18,203 nt of DNA from Sabulitectum sp964386635 (GTDB lineage: Bacteria > Fermentibacterota > Fermentibacteria > Fermentibacterales > JCC-6). The first letter of the stretch is position 1. Every line of letters begins with the position of its first letter. The stretch lies in contig CAYLRO010000047.1 of the NCBI GenBank assembly GCA_964386635.1, positions 1 through 18,203 of the forward strand, read 5' to 3'. The notes under the pieces were generated by a model that saw only the letters and a list, made by a program, of their open reading frames with translations, had not been told where the DNA came from and ran no database searches. Position numbers and translations under genes: made by a program. This document shows positions 1 through 6,990 of this stretch, one piece after another.

Positions 1-109
1 TGGCGCTCTCGGAAACATCGCTGAATTTAGGGATAGCAATAGCGGCAAGGATACCGATAATAACCACCACGATCATCAGCTCGATGAGGGTGAAACCTTT
101 CTTCATCAT
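1..109 (-). CDS. pilA: Type IV major pilin-like prepilin, N-terminal fragment (PilA)
   Basis: Only the first 36 codons are in the window; the gene leaves through the left edge. The visible protein starts MMKKGFTLIELMIVVVIIG. It has a short basic leader, the prepilin peptidase site between Gly and Phe (G|FTLIE), Glu at mature position 5, and the hydrophobic N-terminal helix of type IV pilins. PilD-type peptidase would cleave and N-methylate it, and the subunit would then assemble into the pilus driven by the PilB/PilT motors encoded upstream. Two ATGs are adjacent (107-109 and 104-106). An AAAGGAG ribosome site lies 4 and 7 bases before them, so the second ATG may be the one used. The gene follows pilR in the same direction and has its own sigma-54-type promoter. 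The missing C-terminal head means a minor pilin or type II pseudopilin cannot be fully excluded, but the place after pilSR favours the major pilin. Confidence 0.9.
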   Translation of the reverse strand, partial: MMKKGFTLIELMIVVVIIGILAAIAIPKFSDVSESA

Positions 110-155
110 CTTTCTCCTTTCAAGAGAATTGGGTTGAGTTTTCACGGTTCTAATG

Positions 156-201
156 TAAGCATAATAAGTGCCATTTACATTTCTTGCTTTTATTATGCTT
201 A
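156..201. repeat. Perfect 12-bp inverted repeat around the pilA promoter
   Basis: TAAGCATAATAA at 156-167 is matched by its exact reverse complement TTATTATGCTTA at 190-201, with 22 bases between. The left arm covers the -12 element of the pilA promoter, and the -24 element sits just inside the loop. The arms are AT-rich and no T-run follows, so it does not look like an intrinsic terminator for pilR. It could be a protein-binding palindrome that occludes the promoter, or a DNA cruciform. Confidence 0.6.
158..173 (-). promoter_or_regulatory. Sigma-54 (-24/-12) promoter of pilA
   Basis: On the minus strand this reads TGGCACTTATTATGCT. The consensus is TGGCAC-N5-TTGC. The -24 half (TGGCAC) is perfect, the -12 half is ATGC, and the essential GG and GC pairs are separated by exactly 10 bases. 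Transcription would begin near base 147, giving a leader of about 38 bases before the pilA ATG. The gene just upstream encodes PilR, a sigma-54 activator, and pilA is the classical PilR target, so position, orientation and context agree. No experimental start site is known from the sequence alone. Confidence 0.82.
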
Positions 202-245
202 TGGCTTTCAATATAACACTTCAGTTTCAGGTGACACAGTTCGTA

Positions 246-258
246 TTGCAAATTGCAA
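246..258. promoter_or_regulatory. Candidate activator (enhancer) site for PilR
   Basis: Two copies of the self-palindromic hexamer TTGCAA are separated by one base (246-251 and 253-258). They lie about 100-110 bp upstream of the predicted pilA start, the distance at which sigma-54 activators usually bind. A TGTC element, the core reported for Pseudomonas PilR sites, is also present on the minus strand at 233-236. The pair is immediately after the pilR stop codon. The link to PilR is inferred from position only. Confidence 0.35.
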
Positions 259-262
259 AACA

Positions 263-1651
263 CTACTTCTTATTCTCATCTTTCCGGTACTTCTCAAGCC
301 GCCGGTGCAGAGTGGCTTCATTGATCCCCAGGATTCTTGCTGCCGCTCTTTTCTCTCCGCCTGTCTTCTTCTCCAGAACATAGAAGGTCCATGCTTTTTC
401 TATCTCCGACAGTGTGGGAATGAAATCAGGAGCTCCTTTTTCAAATTCTGATTCTCCGGTGAATACAGTGGACTGGCTGCAAGACTCTTTGAGGAATTCA
501 GGAATGTCAGATTCAGAGATGGATCCAGGGCCGCTTAGAATGCATACCCTCTCAATTATGTTCTGAAGTTCTCTTACATTTCCGGGCCACTTGTATTCCA
601 CCAGAATCTCCATTGCCTCAGGAGTAAATTTTCTGCCTGAGAAATTCCCTGTGCTGAGAAAGTGCTCCACAAGAAGAGGAATGTCCTCGGTACGGGATCG
701 GAGCGGCGGCATTAACAGCGGAAGTACGTTGAGCCTGTAATAGAGATCCTCTCTGAAGGTATCCGCTTTGACCATTTCTTCCAGGTTTCTGTTAGTGGCG
801 CAGATGAGCCTTGCCATGAAAGGCTTTGTAACAGTGTCTCCAACAGGTCTCACATGTCTCTCCTGAATTGCTCTCAGCACCTTTGCCTGAAGATCTCTGT
901 TAAGTTCCCCGATCTCATCGAGAAACAGTGTTCCTCTTCCAGCTGAAACCATCAGACCGGTTTTATCTCTGTATGCCCCTGTGAATGAGCCCTTCCTGTG
1001 CCCGAACAATTCACTTTCAAGAAGGTTAGGTGAAAGACTGCCGCAGTTTACCCCGACGAAAGGTTCATCCTTTCTCTCACTGTTGTTGTGAATTGCCTTG
1101 GCAACAAGTTCTTTTCCGGTTCCGCTTTCACCTGAGATAAGAACAGTGCTGGGCTTGTCTGCTACTTTCCTTACAATCTCCAGGATTTTCAGGACTGGTT
1201 CAGATTTGCCTACGATTCCCTGGAAATTGTATTCCTTCTGGAGCTTCTTCTTCAGATATCTGTTCTCTTCTGTCAGTTTCATCTCTCTCACAGATTTCTC
1301 GATTGCAGCAAGCATCTGATCAGTTTTAAACGGTTTTATGAGATAGTCGGAAGCGCCCTTTCGAACAGCTTTTACCGCTGTATCAACACTGGAGAAAGCT
1401 GTCATGAAGATCCCTGCCGTATCCGGATGGATCTCCCTGATCTTGCCGAAGAGCTCAAGTCCGTTCATACCGGGCATCTTTATGTCTGAGATCAGAAGAT
1501 GAACCTGATTCGATTCACTCCATTTCAGCGCCGCTTCCGGCCTGGAAAACGCATTAACAAAGTAGCCGTTCTGCTCCAGAAGAAGGCTGAGCCACTCCAC
1601 CATGGATTCTTCGTCATCTACAAGAATGAGAGAGAGTTCCTTCTTCTCCAA
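263..1651 (-). CDS. pilR: PilR: sigma-54-dependent response regulator
   Basis: NtrC-family activator of 462 residues with three domains in the usual order. The receiver (about 6-122) has the acidic pair D12/D13, phospho-acceptor D56 in SDIKMPG, T84 and K106. The AAA+ domain (about 145-375) has Walker A GESGTGKE at 174-181, the sigma-54 contact loop GSFTGA at 221-226, Walker B LFLDE ending at D245/E246, sensor I ATN at 285-287, and the R300/R306 region. A Fis-type helix-turn-helix lies near 434-455. The start codon is TTG, one base after the pilS stop (TAG at 1653-1655). It is the only usable start upstream of the LILVDDEE strand, and a GGAG lies 9 bases before it. PilR would be phosphorylated by PilS and would open the -24/-12 promoter of pilA. 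The order pilC-pilS-pilR-pilA separates it from generic NtrC homologs. Confidence 0.93.
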   Translation of the reverse strand: MEKKELSLILVDDEESMVEWLSLLLEQNGYFVNAFSRPEAALKWSESNQVHLLISDIKMPGMNGLELFGKIREIHPDTAGIFMTAFSSVDTAVKAVRKGASDYLIKPFKTDQMLAAIEKSVREMKLTEENRYLKKKLQKEYNFQGIVGKSEPVLKILEIVRKVADKPSTVLISGESGTGKELVAKAIHNNSERKDEPFVGVNCGSLSPNLLESELFGHRKGSFTGAYRDKTGLMVSAGRGTLFLDEIGELNRDLQAKVLRAIQERHVRPVGDTVTKPFMARLICATNRNLEEMVKADTFREDLYYRLNVLPLLMPPLRSRTEDIPLLVEHFLSTGNFSGRKFTPEAMEILVEYKWPGNVRELQNIIERVCILSGPGSISESDIPEFLKESCSQSTVFTGESEFEKGAPDFIPTLSEIEKAWTFYVLEKKTGGEKRAAARILGINEATLHRRLEKYRKDENKK

Positions 1652-1652
1652 G

Positions 1653-2861
1653 CTACACTTCTCCGGTTCCTGGAAGGTTTATGGTAAACACAGCACCGCC
1701 TTCATCTCCGTTTGCTGCTTCCACAGTACCATTATGTTCATTGATCACACGCTTAACAATGTACAGACCCAGACCTGTTCCTTCATTCCTGTTTGTCTGG
1801 AAGGGTTCCCATATTCTTTCAATGAAATTTTCAGGAATTCCAGGCCCGTTGTCGGCTATTGTTACAAACACCGATCTGTCTTCAGGGCCTGTGGATACAG
1901 TCACCTTGATTATTGGATCATGAGTGTTTCCCAGAGCTTCAACAGAGTTCCGCATAAGGTTGCTGATCACCTGAGATATCCGCACTCTGTTCGCCATTAC
2001 AAAAGGGTCCTCCACTGATTCACTCAGCTGCACTGAAACACCCCCGGCAAATCCGTGCATTGCCGATTCCACATTTTCTCTTATCAGTAAATTGACATTC
2101 ACTCTGGAGAAAGGAAAATCTCTGCTGCTTCTGGAAAGTGATAGATAACCCTCGATAAGCTCCGACACCCTCCTGGCCTGCTTGTCCACAAGCCCGGCCA
2201 TCCGCTCAGCCTTTTCCCTGTCCAGTTTACCTGTGGCCAGCATCTGAGCCGCTCCGCTCATTGAAGCAAGCGGGTTCCTGATCTCATGAGCCATAGTGGC
2301 AGAAAGTCTTCCTATAAGCGATAACTTGTCCCGCTCCTCAAGTGCTGCCCTGTAGTTCCTGATATCTGTGGTATCCGTTAGAATAACAATGGCACCGCCG
2401 TGTTCACCGTACTGACTGAACTTGCATCCGATGATCTTCTCCCCCAGCACAATATCCATTTCAGGCGGGAAATCTCTGTTCAGCTGGAAGTCCTTCACTA
2501 TTCTTCCCAGTGGAGAATTCTCCATGGGTCTGTCAGTCCCGAGAAGCTCAACTGCTGCAGGGTTCACATTCACAGTGGCCCCTTCATGGTCCACAACCAC
2601 AACTCCGTCATGAAGGCTGTCCAGTATCTGTCTGCTTCTGGCTCTGAGCTCGGCCATGTTATCCAGCGCTCTCTGCAGAACCCCGTTCTCAGTATACAGT
2701 GACTGNNNNNNNNNNNNNNNNNNNNNNNNNNNNNNNNNNNNNNNNNNNNNNNNNNNNNNNNNNNNNNNNNNNNNNNNNNNNNNNNNNNNNNNNNNNNNNN
2801 NNNNNAGAACCGAAAGACGCCCGACCTGAAGCCAGGTCCGACGCCTCTCGGTTATCAGCAT
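1653..2861 (-). CDS. pilS: PilS: membrane sensor histidine kinase, interrupted by assembly gap
   Basis: This is the partner kinase of PilR. The part after the gap (1653-2705) has a PAS-like sensor (roughly 2380-2640, core ILDSLHDGVVVVD), an H-box MAHEIRNPL with the phospho-histidine codon at 2286-2288, an N-box NLMRNSVEAL near 1940-1968, the ATP lid motif DNGPGIP near 1835-1855, and GTGLGLYIV near 1755-1790. The part before the gap (2806-2861) encodes only 18 residues, MLITERRRTWLQVGRLSV, as expected for the cytoplasmic start before the first membrane helix. The start lies 13 bases after the pilC stop. PilS proteins normally have several membrane helices before the PAS domain; none is visible, so they must lie in the gap. 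The stated length is therefore not real, and reading-frame continuity across the Ns is an accident of gap size. Confidence 0.88.
   Translation of the reverse strand: MLITERRRTWLQVGRLSVXXXXXXXXXXXXXXXXXXXXXXXXXXXXXXXXXXQSLYTENGVLQRALDNMAELRARSRQILDSLHDGVVVVDHEGATVNVNPAAVELLGTDRPMENSPLGRIVKDFQLNRDFPPEMDIVLGEKIIGCKFSQYGEHGGAIVILTDTTDIRNYRAALEERDKLSLIGRLSATMAHEIRNPLASMSGAAQMLATGKLDREKAERMAGLVDKQARRVSELIEGYLSLSRSSRDFPFSRVNVNLLIRENVESAMHGFAGGVSVQLSESVEDPFVMANRVRISQVISNLMRNSVEALGNTHDPIIKVTVSTGPEDRSVFVTIADNGPGIPENFIERIWEPFQTNRNEGTGLGLYIVKRVINEHNGTVEAANGDEGGAVFTINLPGTGEV
2706..2805. other. Assembly gap of 100 Ns inside pilS
   Basis: Exactly 100 Ns, the conventional placeholder for a gap of unknown size. 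Only about 65 codons in total separate the pilS start from its PAS domain, far too few for the membrane sensor, so the true gap is probably several hundred bases. Confidence 0.97.
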
Positions 2862-2874
2862 CAGATTTTCCGTG

Positions 2875-4080
2875 TCAGCCGCCTACAGCCTGGATCATGT
2901 CGAAGATAGGCAGGTACATGGCAATAACCAGGAATCCCACGAATCCACCCAGGAACACGATCATGATAGGCTCTATTGTGGAAGCCATACCTTCAACGAG
3001 AGTGTTCACTTCTTCATCGTAGAAGTCAGCAATCTTTACAAGCATCTCGTCCAACCCACCGGTTTCCTCGCCAACAGAGATCATGGACGTGACCATTGTA
3101 GGGAAAACACCGGAAGCTTCAAGAGGAGCTGCTATATTCTCACCACCGGAGATGCTTACCCTTGCCTCCATGATGGCATCGCTGATTACTCTGTTGCCTG
3201 CAGTCTTGGCAGTGATGCTGAGACCGTCCAGAATAGCAACACCTGATGCGGTAAGAGTTCCCAGGGTTCTGGTGAACCTGGCAATGGACATCTTCCTGTT
3301 GATCGTTCCGAAAACAGGCAGTGACAGTTTGATGGTGTCAATTACCTTTTGACCGCTTCTCGTTTTGTAGTAAGCGTTGTATCCGAATATGATTGCACCA
3401 ATTGCAAGCAGAATGAAGTGAACATAATGCTGAACAAACTCTGACATGTTAACCACCATCTGCGTCATTGCCGGAAGCCCGCTTCCCAGATCCTGGAACA
3501 TCTTCTCAAAGATGGGAATCACGAAAAGAAGCATTGCCAGAGCTGCAATAAGAACAACAACAAGAACTACCATAGGGTACATCATTGCACTCTTGATCTT
3601 GGATGCCAGGGCTGCAGAGTCTTCAAGGTAGTCAGCAAGCCTGGAAAGAATTGTATCCAGGATACCTCCCTGCTCACCTGCAGCTACCATATTCACATAC
3701 AGTTCACTGAACACCTTCTTGTGATGACCAAGCGAGTCCGCAAGGGTTCCACCTTTTTCCACATCGTTGGTTACTTCAACGATCATGTTCTTGAATATCT
3801 TGTTTTCCTGCTGTCTGCTGAGGATCTGCAGACAGTTAACCAGAGGCAGACCTGCGTTGATCATAACGCTGAACTGCCTTGTGAAGGTTGCCAGTTCCTT
3901 CTGCTTTACTCCGGAGCCGATGACCCCGAAGGTGGACATATCGAAACCACCCTTGATGTTGGTAACGGTAACGCCCTTGCTTTCCAGCATTGCCTTTACC
4001 TCGGCCCGGGACTTGGCCTCCATTACACCATTAAGGGTTCGTCCCTGCCGGTTCGTACCGGTCCATTGAAATTCAGCCAT
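2875..4080 (-). CDS. pilC: PilC: type IV pilus inner-membrane platform protein
   Basis: Protein of 401 residues, the normal length for PilC/GspF. It has two T2SF domains, about 69-191 and 271-393, each followed by a long hydrophobic helix (near 167-190, 218-235 and 371-391). Paired signature turns are present: GEQGG at 135-139 and GEETGG at 337-342. The protein ends with the typical MYLPIFDMIQAVGG. PilC sits in the inner membrane, contacts the PilB and PilT hexamers, and transmits their rotation to pilin insertion or removal. The ATG at 4078-4080 is preceded by AAAAAGGGGG. It follows the pilT stop by 12 bases and precedes pilS by 13, so it is within the operon. A type II GspF is unlikely because pilT is adjacent. 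Confidence 0.95.
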   Translation of the reverse strand: MAEFQWTGTNRQGRTLNGVMEAKSRAEVKAMLESKGVTVTNIKGGFDMSTFGVIGSGVKQKELATFTRQFSVMINAGLPLVNCLQILSRQQENKIFKNMIVEVTNDVEKGGTLADSLGHHKKVFSELYVNMVAAGEQGGILDTILSRLADYLEDSAALASKIKSAMMYPMVVLVVVLIAALAMLLFVIPIFEKMFQDLGSGLPAMTQMVVNMSEFVQHYVHFILLAIGAIIFGYNAYYKTRSGQKVIDTIKLSLPVFGTINRKMSIARFTRTLGTLTASGVAILDGLSITAKTAGNRVISDAIMEARVSISGGENIAAPLEASGVFPTMVTSMISVGEETGGLDEMLVKIADFYDEEVNTLVEGMASTIEPIMIVFLGGFVGFLVIAMYLPIFDMIQAVGG

Positions 4081-4092
4081 GGAACCCCCTTT

Positions 4093-5163
4093 TTACAAAG
4101 TGTCTCTTCCTGTTACTACCATCTGTTCAAGCTCTATGGGATTTACCGACCGTTCAAGGGCGGAATCCTTTGTTATCTCTCTGTTGTAGTATAGCTTATA
4201 AAGTGACTGGTTCATAGTCTGCATTCCGTGCTTGTGCCCGGCCTGCATCATACCGTAGATCTGGTGCAGTTTGTCATCCCTTATGCAGGATTTCACAGCA
4301 GGAGTGCACACAAGACACTCGGATGCCAGCGCCCTGCCTGTACCTCTCTGGCGGGGAATGAGTTGCTGCGTGAGAACTCCCAGCAGAACAAATGAAAGCT
4401 GACTTCGAACCTGTGACTGACTTTCCGCAGGGAAGGAGTCGATGATTCGGTTGATTGATTCGTAAGTGGAATTTGTATGAAGAGTTGCCAGGGTAAGATG
4501 CCCTGTTTCAGCCACATTCAGTGCAACCGACATGGTCTCCTGGTCACGCATCTCACCGATGAGAACCACATCAGGGTCCTGTCTCAGTATGTACCTGAGA
4601 GCTGAGCCGAATCCACCGGTATCACTGCCGATCTCTCTCTGGTTCACAATCCCCTTGTCATGATGGTGAACGTACTCGATGGGGTCCTCGATAGTGATTA
4701 TATGGCACCGTCTCTGTGCGTTCACTTTACGGACAATTGAAGCCAGTGTTGTTGATTTTCCGCAACCGGTAGGGCCGGTTACAAGTATAAGACCCTGTCT
4801 CTTCTCAGATAGCTGACCTACTACATCCGGAAGGCCCAGTTCCTCAAAGCCCATAATCTCGTACGGGATTACCCTGATGGCACAGGCAACGCAGCCTCTC
4901 TGGAGGAATACATTCGACCTGAACCTGGAAAGTCCTTTAATACCGAATGCAAAGTCCAGCTCTTTCTCCAGCTCGAAACGCTTCTTCTGCTCGTCCTTCA
5001 GGAGACTGTAAACAAGTGTCTGAGTTTCATTCGGAGTTAGAGGATCATACTCCATTCTCGTGAGTTCACCGTCAATCCTGATTGTTGGAGGCGCACCCAC
5101 AGTGAGATGAAGGTCGGTTGCTCTTCTCTCCATCATCTCCTTCAGGAGTGTTTTAACATTCAT
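4093..5163 (-). CDS. pilT: PilT: type IV pilus retraction ATPase
   Basis: Protein of 356 residues, standard PilT length, without the long N-terminal domain of PilB. It has Walker A GPTGCGKST at 130-138, Asp box TIEDPIEY at 157-164, Walker B LIGEMRD with E204, and His box TGHLTLATLHTN at 220-231 (H222, H229). The C-terminal stretch PAVKSCIRDDKLHQI (288-302) aligns with the retraction-specific AIRNLIRE region, followed by the PilT signature GMQTMNQSL at 313-321. The hexamer depolymerises pili and powers twitching. The Walker A loop has Cys134 where Ser is usual; this is conservative. The ATG at 5161-5163 has a strong upstream GGGGAGGG. The gene lies 33 bp after pilB2 and 12 bp before pilC. Confidence 0.96.
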   Translation of the reverse strand: MNVKTLLKEMMERRATDLHLTVGAPPTIRIDGELTRMEYDPLTPNETQTLVYSLLKDEQKKRFELEKELDFAFGIKGLSRFRSNVFLQRGCVACAIRVIPYEIMGFEELGLPDVVGQLSEKRQGLILVTGPTGCGKSTTLASIVRKVNAQRRCHIITIEDPIEYVHHHDKGIVNQREIGSDTGGFGSALRYILRQDPDVVLIGEMRDQETMSVALNVAETGHLTLATLHTNSTYESINRIIDSFPAESQSQVRSQLSFVLLGVLTQQLIPRQRGTGRALASECLVCTPAVKSCIRDDKLHQIYGMMQAGHKHGMQTMNQSLYKLYYNREITKDSALERSVNPIELEQMVVTGRDTL

Positions 5164-5196
5164 CAGGTCTTCCCTCCCCTTCCATTTTAACAGCGG

Positions 5197-6990
5197 CTAA
5201 GATGATATGGAACTGATCTGCTTCTCAAGCCTGTAGTTCATTGCAGCGACTTTTACATCTTCTTCATCATCTGCGGTCACTCTTGTAACCTCCTCAAGAG
5301 TGGTGATGCCATTCTTGAGTTTCTCAACTGCATCCATTCTCAGTGTCCGCATTCCATTATTCACAGCAAGTATCCGGAGTTCTGTTGCAGGTTTTCTGTC
5401 AATTACTGCCTGTTTCATCATCCGGTCAAGGGTGAGAACCTCATAAAGACCCATTCTCCCCTTGTAACCTGAATCTCCGCACTTGGGGCATCCTGCCCCT
5501 TTGTATGTGGTCACTCCGGCCATCTCGGCAGGGTCAACTCCAGCCTCCCTGAGCTCTTCATCAGACCACTTGAACGGCTTTTTACACCTTTTACAGATAG
5601 TCTTTACAAGTCGCTGGGCCATTATGGTCCTCACGGCACTTGCCACAAGGAAAGGCTTGATACCAATGTCAACAAGCCTGTTTATTGTGCCCGGTGCATC
5701 ATTGGTATGAATAGTTGAAAAAACAAGCTGACCTGTCAAGGCTGCTTTTATTGCAATGGAAGCCGTTTCCAGATCTCGGATCTCTCCAACCATGATGATA
5801 TTGGGATCCTGTCTGAGAATGGCTTTCAGTGCTGCAGCAAAATCGTATCCCATGTGGAAGTCTATCTGAGTCTGAACAAGACCGTCAATGTTGTACTCCA
5901 CAGGATCCTCAGCAGTGTGGATATTAACTGCAGGTGTATTCAGAGAACTGAGAGCAGAATAGAGAGTGGTGGTTTTGCCGCTTCCGGTAGGTCCTGTAAC
6001 AAGAACAATGCCGAATGGGGAATTCACTCCTGACATGAAAGCCTTGAGAGCATCTTCAGGAAATCCCAGTTCTCTCAGGTCGAACTGCAGGTTGCCTCTG
6101 TCCAGAATTCTCAGAACGATTTTCTCGCCGTCTATTGCTGGAACTGCATTCACTCGGAAATCAATGATCCTGTTATCAACCCGAGCCTTGATTCTGCCGT
6201 CCTGTGTTTTTCTGCGCTCGGCAATATTCATCCCGGACATGATCTTCAGCCTTGAAAGGATGGGATTCTGCATCTGGGGGTTTATCTTGAAAGCCTCGTA
6301 GCAGGTTCCGTCTCGTCTGAACCTGATCCTGAGATATTTCTCAAAGGGTTCAACATGAATATCGGAAACCTCAGTACGCACTGCCCTTGCTATCATTCCA
6401 TCTACAAATTTGATCACCGGCTCTTCTGACTCTCCCTGAAGCTCATCCTCAAAGTCAAAGTCTTCATCCATCAGGCCGTCACCCTCAAGGCTGCTGACCT
6501 CTTCAAGGTGATCCTCGTCCTCATCATACTCATTCAGGGTTTCGTCAACACTGACCAGTGAATCTATCTGTCCGTAAATATCATCCAGTGATCGCCTTAC
6601 CGCAGACGGTGCTGATGCAAAAACAACAACCTCCATGCCGCTGGCAAACTTGATCTCGTCTATTACATACAGGTTGGCAGGGTCAGCCATTGCAGTATAC
6701 AATGTGTTGTCTTCAACCCTGACAGGAACCACAAGATTCTCCCTGGCAAAGGCTTCACTGAGAAGTTTTGAATGCTCTCTCCCGAGCCCGGTTTCATTAA
6801 GGTAGATAGGGTCAATGCTGTAGATCTCCGCAAGGAACTCGGTAATCAATTCCTCGGTTACCTGACCGTTTAAGACGAGAGCTTCACCCAGGGATGTTTC
6901 TCCAGGTCCCCATTCCCTGGCTATTTTATCGATGTCTTCCTGTTCCACCAGACCTGACTGAACCAGCATCATGGCAAGCCTGTTATACAT
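5197..6990 (-). CDS. PilB2: second PilB/GspE-family pilus assembly ATPase, divergent MshEN domain
   Basis: Protein of 597 residues. It has an N-terminal MshEN-like domain (about 1-145), a very acidic linker (about 150-190) and a catalytic core. Motifs are Walker A GPTGSGKT at 333-340, Asp box TAEDPVE at 359-365, Walker B MVGEIRD with E403, and His box TGQLVFSTIHTN at 419-430. A CxxC pair that probably holds zinc lies at C466/C469 and C501/C504. This is the architecture of the extension motor PilB. Its MshEN repeats have lost both terminal glutamines (W27 and I56 instead) and have A6 and S33 at conserved Gly and Arg positions, so c-di-GMP binding is doubtful. The first His of the His box is Gln421. 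The start ATG overlaps the pilB1 stop by 8 bp, implying translational coupling. GspE of a type II system is a weaker alternative. Confidence 0.92.
   Translation of the reverse strand: MYNRLAMMLVQSGLVEQEDIDKIAREWGPGETSLGEALVLNGQVTEELITEFLAEIYSIDPIYLNETGLGREHSKLLSEAFARENLVVPVRVEDNTLYTAMADPANLYVIDEIKFASGMEVVVFASAPSAVRRSLDDIYGQIDSLVSVDETLNEYDEDEDHLEEVSSLEGDGLMDEDFDFEDELQGESEEPVIKFVDGMIARAVRTEVSDIHVEPFEKYLRIRFRRDGTCYEAFKINPQMQNPILSRLKIMSGMNIAERRKTQDGRIKARVDNRIIDFRVNAVPAIDGEKIVLRILDRGNLQFDLRELGFPEDALKAFMSGVNSPFGIVLVTGPTGSGKTTTLYSALSSLNTPAVNIHTAEDPVEYNIDGLVQTQIDFHMGYDFAAALKAILRQDPNIIMVGEIRDLETASIAIKAALTGQLVFSTIHTNDAPGTINRLVDIGIKPFLVASAVRTIMAQRLVKTICKRCKKPFKWSDEELREAGVDPAEMAGVTTYKGAGCPKCGDSGYKGRMGLYEVLTLDRMMKQAVIDRKPATELRILAVNNGMRTLRMDAVEKLKNGITTLEEVTRVTADDEEDVKVAAMNYRLEKQISSISS

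Noticed and set aside
156..201. Inverted repeat as an intrinsic terminator of pilR
   Set aside because: The stem is AT-rich, the loop is 22 bases, and no T-run follows on the minus strand.
2699..3022. Plus-strand ORF crossing the N gap
   Set aside because: Open only because Ns contain no stop codons; it is antisense to pilS and pilC.
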